Counted from the first letter of the stretch, positions 17,215-26,893 are shown. The stretch is 64,000 bases of DNA from Serratia liquefaciens ATCC 27592 (GCF_000422085.1 NC_021741.1:2418001-2482000), one strand, 5' to 3'. Program-made: numbers and translations. The notes: generated by a model not told the origin, from the letters alone.

Positions 17215-18819
17215 TTAAATCTCTTTATTGATGATATCGGCAACGCGCAGGGCAATGGCATAGCCGGTTAAGGTTGGATTCACCACGGTAGAGCTGGGGT
17301 GGACGCTGGTGCTGGTGATAAAGAGATTGGCATGATCGAAGGAGCGGCATTCGTGGTTGACCACCGAGTCCCGTGGATCACTGCCCATAATAGTGGTGCC
17401 CATGATATGGGAACTGGGTACCCATGCCTGGATGTCATTTAGCACTTCAGTTGCGCCAAATAACGCCTTGAACTGCTCATAGTCTTGATAAAGTTGGCCC
17501 ATGGCGTTCAGGGTGTATTCATGCGCGATGTCGTAATTGATACGGGGCGTCGGCAAATTAAGCGCATCGCGCTTATTGCTCAAAGTGACGCGGTTCGCGG
17601 GATCGGGTAATACCTCGACGTAGGACGCAATTTTCAGGTAGCGTGCGCTATTGTGACGAATAAGACGATCCAGCTCAGGGCCGACGATACCCTGGTCCAG
17701 CAAACGCTTGGTGATCAACTCGTTAGGGACGGTATTATCGAGAAAGTGGCGGATTGCCGCATGCTGGTGTCGCAGCGGCGTGTCGCGCCAGGTGTTGATG
17801 CTTCCCTGCTGCGTCGGACCACGACCTGCCCAAACGGGATCTTTCGCCAGCATGGCGATAGCCCGCCCAGTATGCCCCATCATGTTACGTCCGACCTGAT
17901 CCGACGAGTTGCCTATGTCCGACATCAGCATCAATTTCGGTGTTTCTACCCCATGGGCAGCCAGCACGAAATAGCGAGCCGTGAGGCGCGTACTTTCCCC
18001 CTGCGGATTCTTATAGTGCACGGCGACGATTTTGTTGTCCGGGCCTTTTTCGATACGGTAAACCACCGCATTCACCCGCAGCTTTGCGCCCCGATGCTCT
18101 GCCCAAACGACCGGCTTATCGCCAGAGAACTGCGCACCGATCGGGCAGATAGGGGCACAGTTGTTGTTACCCGCGCATATTGGTCGCCCTTGATAGGGGC
18201 GGGTCGCACGTGCATTGGGTTCATCGACGAAGTGGTGATGGGCACTGGAGACTTTTTCCGCTACCTGCTGGGTCAGATAGGTCCAGGGTTGCATCGCCAT
18301 GGGATAAGGTTTGGAACGTGGGGGATAGGGTTCTTCACCATGGCCACGCTGGTCATCGGTATCGGAGCCGCTCACGCCAATTTCTTCTTCGGCCAATTGG
18401 TACCAGGGTTCCAGCGTGTCGTAGTCAATAGGCCAGTCACGACCGTGCCCATAGAGTGTTTTTAATTTGAAGTCGGCAGGCAGATTACGCCAGGTTGCCC
18501 CGCCCCAGTGCCAGGTAGTTCCCCCAACCAGACGCAAGAAAGAAGGCTTTTGGGTAATATTGCCCACGCTCTCAATATAGTCGTCAGAATACTTGCCGGT
18601 CGCCGACTTGGGCGCCCAGGGCAGGTCTGGGTAAGGGCCGTTATAATCTGATTTATTCCCATATTGGCGAAATGCTTCAAGGATTTCCGCACGCTTAACG
18701 CGGGGGCCCGCTTCTAAAATGATGACGGATCTTCCTTGCCTGACAAGGCTGTTCGCAATAGCACCGCCTAAAATACCGGCACCCACGACGATAATGTCGC
18801 AATCATATTCAATGGCCAT
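17215..18819 (-). CDS. GMC-family FAD dehydrogenase, gluconate/sorbitol dehydrogenase-type large subunit
   Basis: A 534-aa flavoprotein. The FAD-binding dinucleotide motif VVGAGILGGAIAN is at residues 11-23 and the C-terminal catalytic region is SVHPSSTVVNPTLTGYAIALR with the conserved His and Asn of GMC enzymes. A CxxxxxCxPxC-like cluster, ICAGNNNCAPICPIG, is seen mid-protein, as in membrane-bound gluconate 2-dehydrogenases. There is no signal peptide: the subunit is expected to be carried out by the Tat signal on the small subunit encoded just upstream. It oxidises a sugar, sugar alcohol or sugar acid in the periplasm and passes electrons to the cytochrome c of the same operon. Confidence 0.9.
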   Translation of the reverse strand: MAIEYDCDIIVVGAGILGGAIANSLVRQGRSVIILEAGPRVKRAEILEAFRQYGNKSDYNGPYPDLPWAPKSATGKYSDDYIESVGNITQKPSFLRLVGGTTWHWGGATWRNLPADFKLKTLYGHGRDWPIDYDTLEPWYQLAEEEIGVSGSDTDDQRGHGEEPYPPRSKPYPMAMQPWTYLTQQVAEKVSSAHHHFVDEPNARATRPYQGRPICAGNNNCAPICPIGAQFSGDKPVVWAEHRGAKLRVNAVVYRIEKGPDNKIVAVHYKNPQGESTRLTARYFVLAAHGVETPKLMLMSDIGNSSDQVGRNMMGHTGRAIAMLAKDPVWAGRGPTQQGSINTWRDTPLRHQHAAIRHFLDNTVPNELITKRLLDQGIVGPELDRLIRHNSARYLKIASYVEVLPDPANRVTLSNKRDALNLPTPRINYDIAHEYTLNAMGQLYQDYEQFKALFGATEVLNDIQAWVPSSHIMGTTIMGSDPRDSVVNHECRSFDHANLFITSTSVHPSSTVVNPTLTGYAIALRVADIINKEI

Positions 18820-18838
18820 ATTTGCTCACTAATGATCT

Positions 18839-19369
18839 TCAATTTTCCAAATTTGGCGTGGCTATCCAGTAATTGGGTCGCGCGCGAATATAGGTAGGGA
18901 TCACGGTCACATCACTCGTTGCTTGGAACATCAAGGCTTTCTCGTAATTCACTACTACGGCCTGGCGGCCACGCCCTACATTACCGGTATAAAAGCTCTC
19001 TATAATTAGCAGTGCTAATTTCCGATTTTCATCCTCTGCGGGCAGGGCAGAAATAAAGGATTGCACATCGGGGGCACCACTATCGCTTATCCTTTTTTCC
19101 AACATGGCGAGCCTGTCGCCAAACTTCTCGGTATGGGACGCCATGGTTGAATACATGGCTGCGGTAAATGCCGGATCGAGGTTCTGTCGGAGGGTCAGCC
19201 ACTGAGCCAACTGATTAAAAAGCACCTCTGTGTGTTTGTCATCGAGCCGTTTTAGCGGGGTTGATACGGCATTGACCGACAGAAAGGCAGCTCCCGCGAT
19301 GAGGGTGCTTTTCAACAGATGGCGACGAGAAAAGCCGTAGCTCGCTTTACTTTTGCTCTCTTTTTTCAT
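18839..19369 (-). CDS. Tat-signal small subunit of membrane-bound GMC dehydrogenase
   Basis: A 176-aa protein of the gluconate 2-dehydrogenase subunit 3/sorbitol dehydrogenase small-subunit family. It starts with a twin-arginine signal (SRRHLLKS followed by LIAGAAFLS). The mature part is helical without cofactor motifs. Its role is to export the folded flavoprotein and stabilise the complex. The start overlaps the cytochrome stop by 4 bp and the flavoprotein gene follows 19 bp later. Confidence 0.85.
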   Translation of the reverse strand: MKKESKSKASYGFSRRHLLKSTLIAGAAFLSVNAVSTPLKRLDDKHTEVLFNQLAQWLTLRQNLDPAFTAAMYSTMASHTEKFGDRLAMLEKRISDSGAPDVQSFISALPAEDENRKLALLIIESFYTGNVGRGRQAVVVNYEKALMFQATSDVTVIPTYIRARPNYWIATPNLEN

Positions 19370-20661
19370 TGCACGACGTCCTCATTGCTGGAACCACGCA
19401 GTTTTTCAACCTGATCGGGGGTGACGTTGAGTGCATGTCCGCCGAAGCTTTCCACCAGATATTCAGCCAGTTGAGCGATTTGTTGATTGCTCAACTGATC
19501 TGAGAACGCGGGCATAAAGTAGTGGTCCTTACCGTTGTTCACGTTGGCGCCGTGTAGAATGACCTGAATCAGGTTGTTGGCGTCGTTCGCGCCGATCACG
19601 CTGTTGCCGAGCATTGAAGGGTAATAACCGTCCGTTGTGCCGGCACCTTCTCTGCCATGGCAGCTTGCACAATTGTTCAGATAAATGTTGGCGCCCGGCA
19701 TTTCGTCGTTGCGCCTCGGCTGTACCTGAGATGAGCGCGGTCGGGTCTGTTCATCACCTACGGCCTGTATGTCTTTCAAATACCCTGCAATGGCGTTCAG
19801 GTCCGCATCATTCATTTTGCTGAAGCTGTGGGTAATGGCTTCCGCCATGGAACCGGCTGCCTGAGCTTTAAAGGGGACATTGCCTGTTTTCAGATATTGA
19901 ACGATCTCTTGCTGTGTCCAGCTACCGATACCAGATGCTTTGTCGCTGGTGATGTTAAACGCCTCCCAGCCGCCAATCTTGGCGCCGGCCAGGAAACCTT
20001 TCTGACTTTCGTCATAGGCTTTTTCTTGCATGCCCAATCCGCGGGGGGTGTGGCAAGAGCCGCAGTGTGCGGCGCCTTGCACCAAATAAGCGCCACGGTT
20101 CCACTCTGGGCTGCGGTCTGATTTGTATTGATAAGCCCCTTTCTCCAGAAATAGAGTATTCCAGGCCATCAGCGGCCAGCGCAGGGTAAGGGGCCAAGAG
20201 AAGTCAGGCTTTTTATTCGGTTGGTTAACAGGCTCAACGCCATGCATAAAATAGGCATACAGGTTGGCAATGTCTTCGTCCGTTAACTTGGTGTAAGAGG
20301 GGAATGGCATTGCCGGATAAAGATTTGAACCATCACGTCTAATCCCTTCCCGTAATACCTTCTTAAAATCTTCCAATGTATATTCGCCAATACCGTAGGT
20401 TTTATCTGGCGTGATGTTGGTGGAGTAAATATTGCCCATGGGCAATGGCATAGCCAACCCCCCGCTAAAAGGCTTGCCACCCGACGCGGTATGGCAGGCC
20501 ACACAGTCTGAAGCAATGGCTAAATAACGGCCTTTGTGCTGTGCAAAATCACTCTCTGCGTCAGCAGGTTGCGCGTAACTCAATGAAGAATATAAAGGCA
20601 TCGCGACGACCAGGAAACGGGTCAGCCTCTTTATACTCCAATGAGTTTTTTTATTACTCAT
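19366..20661 (-). CDS. Tri-haem cytochrome c subunit of the GMC dehydrogenase
   Basis: A 431-aa protein with a signal or anchor helix (about residues 12-30) and three CxxCH haem sites: DCVACH (C53-H57), HCGSCH and NCASCH. It accepts electrons from the FAD subunit and reduces ubiquinone at the periplasmic face. First gene of the operon cytochrome - small subunit - flavoprotein; in many gluconate dehydrogenase operons the cytochrome is last. Start 20661 was chosen because it gives a normal signal peptide; a longer ATG start at 20706 adds 15 residues. Confidence 0.9.
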   Translation of the reverse strand: MSNKKTHWSIKRLTRFLVVAMPLYSSLSYAQPADAESDFAQHKGRYLAIASDCVACHTASGGKPFSGGLAMPLPMGNIYSTNITPDKTYGIGEYTLEDFKKVLREGIRRDGSNLYPAMPFPSYTKLTDEDIANLYAYFMHGVEPVNQPNKKPDFSWPLTLRWPLMAWNTLFLEKGAYQYKSDRSPEWNRGAYLVQGAAHCGSCHTPRGLGMQEKAYDESQKGFLAGAKIGGWEAFNITSDKASGIGSWTQQEIVQYLKTGNVPFKAQAAGSMAEAITHSFSKMNDADLNAIAGYLKDIQAVGDEQTRPRSSQVQPRRNDEMPGANIYLNNCASCHGREGAGTTDGYYPSMLGNSVIGANDANNLIQVILHGANVNNGKDHYFMPAFSDQLSNQQIAQLAEYLVESFGGHALNVTPDQVEKLRGSSNEDVVQ

Positions 20662-20841
20662 CTTTGTTTTCCAAACCAAAATGGTGATATATGCGTTAAG
20701 ATACAAAAATACTGTAACGGTTTAGTATTCAATGTATTGATCTGCAGCCGCTAATGTCAACGGTTATGTCTGTCGTTCAGCATTAATTGTTAATTTTTAG
20801 TGGGATTTAAATGGCGGAGTCAGGTTGGGGAGTTTTTGGAT

Positions 20842-20867
20842 AAAGCGCCTTGGGATCAGGCGCTTTT
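20842..20867. terminator. Bidirectional-looking terminator near the DMT transporter
   Basis: Perfect nine-base-pair stem AAAGCGCCT/AGGCGCTTT with a seven-base loop, ten bases past the transporter stop at 20877. T residues flank the stem on both strands. Confidence 0.7.
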
Positions 20868-20876
20868 GACGTATGT

Positions 20877-21782
20877 TTATGCCACCGGGCGCCGCCATAA
20901 CCCAGCAAACCGGCCCGGTTTGGCAAACATCACCAGATTGCCAAGCAGGATCAGGCACAGGCCTATCACCGCATTGGTGTGCCACTGATAGCCTTCATAC
21001 AGGGTTGAAATGGTCAGTGCCACCAGAGGAAACAGCAGGGTGCTGTAGGCAGCCGCCCCGGCGCCGATCCGCCCCAGCAGGCTGAAATAGGCCGCAAAGG
21101 CAATCACCGAGCCGAAAATCGCCAGATACAGCAACGAGCCGATGTAACGGGTGCTGAACTCAATCTGGAATGAGGCACCCTGGGCCAACGCAATCAGCGC
21201 CATCAGGATTGCGCCGTAACTCATGGCATAGGTATTAGTGGAAAGAATGTCCAACCCATGCCGCTGGTGGCGGGAGCTGATCATATTCCCCAAAGAGAAG
21301 CCGTAGGTGCCAAGAGCGCTCAGCCCGATGCCTTTCAACAGGTCCGGCGCCATTTGCGTTGCCACCAGATCTTGCCAGAACAGGGCGACGATCCCGGTCA
21401 GGCCCAGCACTGCTGCCGGTAACAGATTGGGGCTAGGGCGCTGGCGAAAGAAAATAATGCCGTTAACGGCATTGAACAGCACTGCCATCGAGAAAATCAC
21501 CGATTCCAGCCCGCTGCTGATGTAGGCTGCGGCATGGTAAAAACAGTAGAAGTTAAAACCGAAAACGCAGCAGCCTTGCAGGACGCAAAACAGATGGTCG
21601 CGCAGGGCGATACGGCGCAAACGTCGTGCCAATAAAAGAATGACGAGCATCACTACTGCGGAAACCACAAAGCGGTAACTGATGGAAACGGGAATGGCCA
21701 CCGGGCCTTCCTGCTGCAGAGTTATGGCAATCCAGGTGGTGCCCCAAATCAGCACCACGGCAAGGTACAACAGCACGTTCAT
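20877..21782 (-). CDS. DMT-superfamily (EamA) exporter
   Basis: A 301-aa inner-membrane protein with about ten hydrophobic helices arranged as two EamA repeats. It begins MNVLLYLAVVLIWGTTWIA, the typical DMT first helix. Start 21782 has GGAG at 6 nt. Members export amino acids or metabolites; the substrate is unknown. Divergent from an AraC-type regulator with 177 bp between, which likely controls it. Confidence 0.9.
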   Translation of the reverse strand: MNVLLYLAVVLIWGTTWIAITLQQEGPVAIPVSISYRFVVSAVVMLVILLLARRLRRIALRDHLFCVLQGCCVFGFNFYCFYHAAAYISSGLESVIFSMAVLFNAVNGIIFFRQRPSPNLLPAAVLGLTGIVALFWQDLVATQMAPDLLKGIGLSALGTYGFSLGNMISSRHQRHGLDILSTNTYAMSYGAILMALIALAQGASFQIEFSTRYIGSLLYLAIFGSVIAFAAYFSLLGRIGAGAAAYSTLLFPLVALTISTLYEGYQWHTNAVIGLCLILLGNLVMFAKPGRFAGLWRRPVA

Positions 21783-21959
21783 AATTAACTCCGGCAAAAT
21801 GGATAGGCTGAGTATCCGCCGCTGCACGGCGCCGCGCTTTCAGCGCTTTGCGAGCAATTGCATATTCTTGCGCTTTTTTTGGCAAAAGCGCGTGCTGATG
21901 GCTGGTATGGCACCGCGCCACTCTCTAAACTGGAAAGATTGAGCAAAGCGGGGTCGGTA

Positions 21960-22829
21960 ATGTCCAGATACAAGGCGTTTGAAACGCTGCGGGAACATAA
22001 AGCGCAGTTGCACGACAGTGTGCGATTAAGCTGCGGCGTGGAGCTGGCCGCCTGGTCCAACTGTGACGATCGCATTACCCAGGAAAGCGCGGAGCACCAT
22101 ACTCTGAGCCTGTACGTCGCCGACGGTTACGAGTGCTATCAAAAAGTGCCAGGAGGGTGGAGAAACGGCGGCGGACCTGACCGTTTCTGCATTATGCCGC
22201 GCCAGTATGAATCCACCTGGGACGTGCGCAGCGATTTGTCTTTCGTCCACCTTTACTGTACCGATAAGCACCTGCGTCAGGTGGCGGAACAAATCTGGGA
22301 TCGCAGCCCTGCGTCGATAAATCTGGTGCCCAACGCGTTTGCCGAAGACCCGCAAATCACCTTGCTGTATCGCCAGTTTCTACTCAGTTGCAACTGGCAG
22401 GAACGGGCCAATCAGCTGTCCCTCAGCAGTGCCACAACGCTGCTGATGACCTGTCTGGTTCAGCGCTACAGTGAACTGCAATGGACGCTGCCGCAGGTCC
22501 GTGGCGGTCTGGCCCCGGCCGTTGCCAAACGGGTGAAAGAGTATATCGAGCAGCATCTCGATCTGCCGCTGGTATTGGCCGATTTGGCCGCGCAGGCGGG
22601 GCTGAGCGAGTTCCACTTCGCCCGTATGTTCAAACATGACACCGGTCTGGCGCCGCATCAGTTTGTCATGCGCGCACGGCTACAGCAGGCAGAGCAGTTG
22701 CTTTGCCACAGTCAGTTGCCGCTGACGCAGATAGCGCTGGAGTGCGGTTTCAGCTCCGCCAGTCATTTCAGCAATCGCTTCAAAGTGGCCTATGGATGTT
22801 CCCCAACGCAGCGGCGTCAGGGGCGTTAA
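21960..22829 (+). CDS. AraC-family transcriptional regulator
   Basis: A 289-aa regulator. The N-terminal ~170 residues are a cupin-like sensor domain. The C-terminal ~100 residues hold two helix-turn-helices: LADLAAQAGLSEFHFARMFK and IALECGFSSASHFSNRFK, a canonical AraC DNA-binding domain ending at GCSPTQRR. Start 21960 fits the family length. It precedes a VOC-family gene by 17 bp (probable operon) and is divergent from the DMT exporter. Confidence 0.92.
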   Translation: MSRYKAFETLREHKAQLHDSVRLSCGVELAAWSNCDDRITQESAEHHTLSLYVADGYECYQKVPGGWRNGGGPDRFCIMPRQYESTWDVRSDLSFVHLYCTDKHLRQVAEQIWDRSPASINLVPNAFAEDPQITLLYRQFLLSCNWQERANQLSLSSATTLLMTCLVQRYSELQWTLPQVRGGLAPAVAKRVKEYIEQHLDLPLVLADLAAQAGLSEFHFARMFKHDTGLAPHQFVMRARLQQAEQLLCHSQLPLTQIALECGFSSASHFSNRFKVAYGCSPTQRRQGR

Positions 22830-22846
22830 CCTCAACAGGAGAGAAC

Positions 22847-23284
22847 ATGGAACAGCAGTTCGCAGGACTGGGCGTGTTGTTTGTCGCCGGATTTGGGCCT
22901 ATTACCCAACAAACAGAGCACAGCAAGGCATTTTACGTCGATGCCCTGGGGCTGCCGTTGAAGCCGATGGAAGGCAATGCCGATTATCTGCTGAGCGAGC
23001 ACGGCGCGCTGGAAGGCGTGAAGCACTTTGCTCTCTGGCCGCTGGCGCAGGCCGCGCAGTCGTGTTTTGGCAGCGATCAATGGCCGACGGACCTGCCGGT
23101 GCCGCAAGCCTGGATGGAATTTGACGTCGCTGATATGGCGCTGGCAACTCAGGGGTTGATTGACCGTGGCTACCGTCTGCTGGTTGCCAATCGCGAAGAG
23201 CCTTGGGGCCAGAGTGTCACACGGTTGCTTAGCCCTGAAGGGCTATTGATTGGCGTTACCTTTACCCCTTGGTTGCGTGATTGA
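22847..23284 (+). CDS. VOC-family (glyoxalase/bleomycin-resistance fold) protein
   Basis: A 145-aa protein with the paired beta-alpha-beta-beta-beta modules of the vicinal oxygen chelate superfamily (FYVDALGLPL and DRGYRLLVANREEPWGQ regions). Its start ATG has AGGAGAG close upstream. The EEPWGQ turn resembles bleomycin-resistance-like domains. Cotranscribed with the AraC regulator. Function not predictable. Confidence 0.82.
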   Translation: MEQQFAGLGVLFVAGFGPITQQTEHSKAFYVDALGLPLKPMEGNADYLLSEHGALEGVKHFALWPLAQAAQSCFGSDQWPTDLPVPQAWMEFDVADMALATQGLIDRGYRLLVANREEPWGQSVTRLLSPEGLLIGVTFTPWLRD

Positions 23285-23603
23285 TTTTCACTGGTCTAAT
23301 TCCCTCGCCGCTGGTGGGGGATATATCGTTTTTTAGAAAAATTGATTATTAGCTTATTCAAAACCCCAACTGATAAACCTATTGTTCTCGAGCTCTTCAT
23401 GTGATTGGTGATAGTTATTCCTGTCAGTTAGATAAAAACATCATCCATAGATCGTTATTTCCTTTATTTAGAAGCAAAAATAAAATTAGGGTGCTCATAA
23501 TTACACACTAAGGAAAATTAAATAGAGATAATTCTTATATTCCACACCCATCGCTAAAATAATAATGATTCTCGTTTTCAACCAAGGAAAGGAAGAGGGA
23601 ACT
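23285..23603. other. 319-bp AT-rich intergenic region before the MoaF-like gene
   Basis: No gene, no clear terminator and no recognised operator. Composition is far more AT-rich than flanking genes, consistent with a promoter region. Confidence 0.5.
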
Positions 23604-24053
23604 ATGGGCAAATTAGCAAGGGTAGGGATGACAACATTAATATCCCTGGGAATGACGATGATATTACCTACGGCAATGGCGGAGAATATCAATATGCCAA
23701 ATAAGGATGTTACGGCCCAGCAAACGCAGCCGTCGTTTATCGCGGCCGGAAAAGTTGTGCAGGTCACTTTCGGTGACTTTGCCTTCAAACTGGATTTCAC
23801 CGACGACAAAACCATGACCTTTACGGGGGTTGGCGCGGCCTCTCAGGGCGTAACCGACACCGTTCAGTATACGGCGGTTGAGATACGTCCCAAGGTCTAC
23901 ATGGTTTACTGGAGCGAACCCAAGTCCGGCGATAATGTCACTCATGTCGAGGATTTTCAGCGGGGTGAGGTCTACACCAATATCGCCAGTAAGGATGGGA
24001 CTTTCACCCATCTGAAAGGGCAATTGAAAATCATAGGTCACTCAGGAAAATAA
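23604..24053 (+). CDS. Secreted MoaF-like/lipocalin-fold protein
   Basis: A 149-aa protein with a signal peptide (start MGKLARVGMTT, cleavage likely after PTAMA). The mature part resembles the MoaF C-terminal beta-barrel domain: GDFAFKLDFTDDKTMTF, then VEIRPKVYMVYW, VTHVEDFQRGEVYTNI and a final FTHLKG strand. The barrel likely binds a small hydrophobic molecule. The start is preceded by a purine-rich ribosome site. It is followed 10 bp later by a secreted NTF2-like protein, so the two probably act together outside the cytoplasm. No known pathway assignment. Confidence 0.7.
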   Translation: MGKLARVGMTTLISLGMTMILPTAMAENINMPNKDVTAQQTQPSFIAAGKVVQVTFGDFAFKLDFTDDKTMTFTGVGAASQGVTDTVQYTAVEIRPKVYMVYWSEPKSGDNVTHVEDFQRGEVYTNIASKDGTFTHLKGQLKIIGHSGK

Positions 24054-24063
24054 AGGAGCTACA

Positions 24064-24552
24064 ATGAAAAAGGTATTTATCCCTTTGGTTATCGTCGGCA
24101 GTATGCTGGCCAATTACCCTGCATTGGCGGTTAAAAATAGCGAGCCTCATAAAGTCGCTGGAAATAAAAACATTCAGGATCAAAAGAAATTAAAGGTAGT
24201 GGAAGATCTGTACGCCGGTTTCTTTAATAAGCATGATATCAGCGTGGCGCAGCGGCTGATTGTGGAAAACTACAAGCAACATAATCCGTTTGTTGGCGAT
24301 GGCATTAAACCGTTCCTGGATTTCTTCAGCCAGAATTTTAAAGATAATCCACAGTTCAGCGCGAAAATATACCGCAGTGCAGTGAGCGGCGACCTGGTGT
24401 ATGTCCACGTATTGTATAAAAACAATCCACAAGACCGCGGTACCGCCAGCGTGGATATTTATCGGGTGAACAATCAGGGAAAAATCACCGAACACTGGGA
24501 CGTCAATCAGGAAGTGCCGGAGAAATCGGCCAACGACAACACCATGTTCTAA
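24064..24552 (+). CDS. Secreted SnoaL/NTF2-like protein
   Basis: A 162-aa protein with a signal peptide (MKKVFIPLVIVGSMLANYPALA). The rest is an NTF2-like cone fold of the SnoaL polyketide-cyclase type: KVVEDLYAGFFNKHD, then ENYKQHNPFVGDGIKPFLDFF, and GKITEHWDVNQEVP. The YKQHNP and EHWD motifs are the family's pocket residues. Secreted SnoaL-like proteins of this type are widespread and mostly uncharacterised. Pairs with the MoaF-like gene 10 bp upstream. A hairpin follows. Confidence 0.82.
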   Translation: MKKVFIPLVIVGSMLANYPALAVKNSEPHKVAGNKNIQDQKKLKVVEDLYAGFFNKHDISVAQRLIVENYKQHNPFVGDGIKPFLDFFSQNFKDNPQFSAKIYRSAVSGDLVYVHVLYKNNPQDRGTASVDIYRVNNQGKITEHWDVNQEVPEKSANDNTMF

Positions 24553-24556
24553 CGCT

Positions 24557-24580
24557 ACAGGGCCGCTCCGGCGGCCCTGT
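24557..24580. terminator. Bidirectional hairpin between SnoaL-like gene and mdtG
   Basis: Perfect ten-base-pair stem ACAGGGCCGC/GCGGCCCTGT with a TCCG loop in the 31-bp gap between convergent genes. Confidence 0.7.
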
Positions 24581-24583
24581 TAC

Positions 24584-25780
24584 TCATCTGCGCCCATTCT
24601 CGACCTGTTTGAACTGCCTGCGTACCTGTAAGCAATTGAGCAGCACCAATACCGCCGTGACGGCAAACACCCAGCGGAACCCCATCAGCGCCGAAACCCC
24701 AGAACCAATCAACGGACCGACCACGTTGCCAAGATACATAAACGACTGGTTGTAGCCGAAGATACGGCCGGTGACCTGATCGGAAGAGTACTTCAACAAC
24801 AGCGTCTGTACCGCAGGCATCAGGGCACCGTCGGCAAAGCCCAGCAGAAAACGCAGGATCCCCAACTGGAGCGGTGTTTCCACCCAGGCCATGATGGCGA
24901 ACAGCAGGGTGGTTAGCCCCAGCGCCGCCAGCAGAATGCGTGCGGTGCCAATACGATCGCCCAGCCGGCCGAGGCGTGGTGCGGAAATTAACGCCGCCAC
25001 CCCAGGCACGGCGGCAATCATGCCGCTAATAAAGGCGATATTACCGCTATCACCTGACAACTCTTTTATAAACAGCGTCAGTATCGGGCTGATGGAGGAG
25101 TTGGCAAGTTGAATCATCAGGGTGCTGATAAACAGCGTTACAATCAGCGCAGGATAGGGCAGCGACTGGAAAACGGCCTTGCCGCTCAATCGGTCGGCTT
25201 TTTTTACCTCGACACGCCGCTCTTTTATCAGGAACAAGGTAATCAAAAAGCTGACGAACATCAGCCCAGCGGTAACGAAAAACACCACGCGCAACCCCAA
25301 GTGGTCCGCCATCAGCCCGCCGAGCAGCGGGCCGGCGATCACTCCGGAAATTTGACCGGTGGACAAGGTGCCCAGTGCCCAACCGCTTTTATCACGCGGC
25401 ACCTGCGAGGCAACCAGCGCCATTGCATTGGGGATATAGCCGGAGGTCAGGCCCATCAACGCACGCAGCGCAAACAGCTGATAAACGTTAGTGACCATGC
25501 CCTGCAGTGCAATGACAATAGCCATGCCCAGCGAGGCGCGCAACAGCATCAGCTTGCGGCCTTTGCGGTCCGCCAGGCTGCCCCACAGCGGCGACACCAG
25601 TGCAGACACCAAAAAAGTGCCGCTGAACACCAGGCCCGACCAAATGCTGAGCGACTGGTGACCGCTGACGCCGAGCTGTTCGACGTACAGCGGCAGAAAA
25701 GGGAGGATTTGGCTCATTGCCAGCCCGGTGAAGAAACAGCCGAGCCAGACCGAAATCAGATTGAGTTTCCACGCTTCCAT
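24584..25780 (-). CDS. mdtG: MFS multidrug efflux transporter MdtG
   Basis: A 398-aa, 12-helix major facilitator. The sequence closely follows E. coli MdtG, including [11 protein letters not shown], the motif-A loop [33 protein letters not shown] and the final [10 protein letters not shown] segment. In E. coli it raises resistance to fosfomycin and deoxycholate on overexpression and is a SoxS/MarA-responsive gene. The ATG at 25780 lacks a strong ribosome site; translation is open upstream to a stop 36 bp before but offers no better start. Confidence 0.92.
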   Translation of the reverse strand: MEAWKLNLISVWLGCFFTGLAMSQILPFLPLYVEQLGVSGHQSLSIWSGLVFSGTFLVSALVSPLWGSLADRKGRKLMLLRASLGMAIVIALQGMVTNVYQLFALRALMGLTSGYIPNAMALVASQVPRDKSGWALGTLSTGQISGVIAGPLLGGLMADHLGLRVVFFVTAGLMFVSFLITLFLIKERRVEVKKADRLSGKAVFQSLPYPALIVTLFISTLMIQLANSSISPILTLFIKELSGDSGNIAFISGMIAAVPGVAALISAPRLGRLGDRIGTARILLAALGLTTLLFAIMAWVETPLQLGILRFLLGFADGALMPAVQTLLLKYSSDQVTGRIFGYNQSFMYLGNVVGPLIGSGVSALMGFRWVFAVTAVLVLLNCLQVRRQFKQVENGRR

Positions 25781-26044
25781 CAGCTTGTCGTACCACTTTG
25801 AATTAGGAGGGAATTATTGAGCAAGATAATAATAACACCGGTTACCAGGGCATGCCGGATGAAATAAGTGAACAAAAGTAAAACCTGCCGGTTGGCGGAT
25901 GGCTCTGTAACGGCAATATCCCGCGCTATGGCGCCGTAATGCTACTGTAAAATGATCACCGGTAACGCAAGATTGCCGGTTGCCATCGGCGATGCAGTCA
26001 TGGTGCTATAGCAAGGAATCAGCATTGTTCAGGAGACGCGGGAA

Positions 26045-26893
26045 ATGACGTTTACGCTGCGAGAGATGGGGGCGGCCGATGTTGCGCCCGCACATCTACT
26101 GTCGCAAAAAATACAGTGGCCGCATCGGCTGGAAGATTGGCAGCAAGCGTGGTCATTGGGTGGCGGGGTGATCGCTGAAGTCGAGGGAGACGTGGTTGGC
26201 TGCGCCCTGCGCTGGCTATGGGGCGACCAACGGGCCACGCTAGGGTTGGTGATAGTTGCAGAGCAATGCCGTGGGCAAGGTATCGCCAGAGCCATGTTAC
26301 AGCAGATGATAGCGCCTTTGCCCGACTATCAGTTTCATCTGGTAGCGACCGATCACGGCAAACCGCTGTACCAAAAATTGGGGTTTATCGATCAGGGATT
26401 ACTGGCGCAGCACCAATGCCGGGAGATGCCGGCAGGCCATACCGCACCTTTGCCCAAGGGGGCAAGTTTACGGCCGGCCTTGCCGCAGGATCTTGCCACC
26501 CTGGTTGAGCTGGATTTGGCCGCCAGCGGCCTCAGCCGCCACCCCCTGTTGGCCGCAATGTTGGCAAGCGCCGAACAGGCTTTGGTGCTGGAGCAGCAGG
26601 GGATTGCCGTCGGATTTGCCTTCCGCCGTCGTTTTGGTCACGGCAACATGATCGGCCCGGTGGTCGCGCCTGGTCTAACGGGGGCCATTGCCATGGTTGA
26701 CGCCTTATGCCTGCCTTGTCAGGGCGAGTTTGTGCGGGTGGATACTCCCCTGGCCAGCGGCCTCAGCCCTTGGCTGGCCGAGCGCGGTTTACCCTGCGTC
26801 GATACGCCGACCATTATGGTGCGTGGCGTGCCCCATAGACCGGATTGCGACGTTGCACTGACATTTTCACTGGTTTCGCAAGCCTGGTCATAA
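26045..26893 (+). CDS. GNAT-family N-acetyltransferase, two-domain
   Basis: A 282-aa protein. The N-terminal domain (residues 1-130) is a complete GNAT fold with acetyl-CoA-binding VIVAEQCRGQGIARAML (the RGQGIA loop). The C-terminal half resembles a second, degenerate GNAT-like domain often fused to it. The acceptor substrate is unknown. It stands alone between mdtG (divergent, 264 bp) and the RpiR gene, with no operon partner. Confidence 0.88.
   Translation: MTFTLREMGAADVAPAHLLSQKIQWPHRLEDWQQAWSLGGGVIAEVEGDVVGCALRWLWGDQRATLGLVIVAEQCRGQGIARAMLQQMIAPLPDYQFHLVATDHGKPLYQKLGFIDQGLLAQHQCREMPAGHTAPLPKGASLRPALPQDLATLVELDLAASGLSRHPLLAAMLASAEQALVLEQQGIAVGFAFRRRFGHGNMIGPVVAPGLTGAIAMVDALCLPCQGEFVRVDTPLASGLSPWLAERGLPCVDTPTIMVRGVPHRPDCDVALTFSLVSQAWS

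Noticed and set aside
25817..25867. TTG-started 16-codon frame after an AGGAGG motif between mdtG and the GNAT gene
   Set aside because: Rare start, short and without any sign of function; the AGGAGG match is likely chance.
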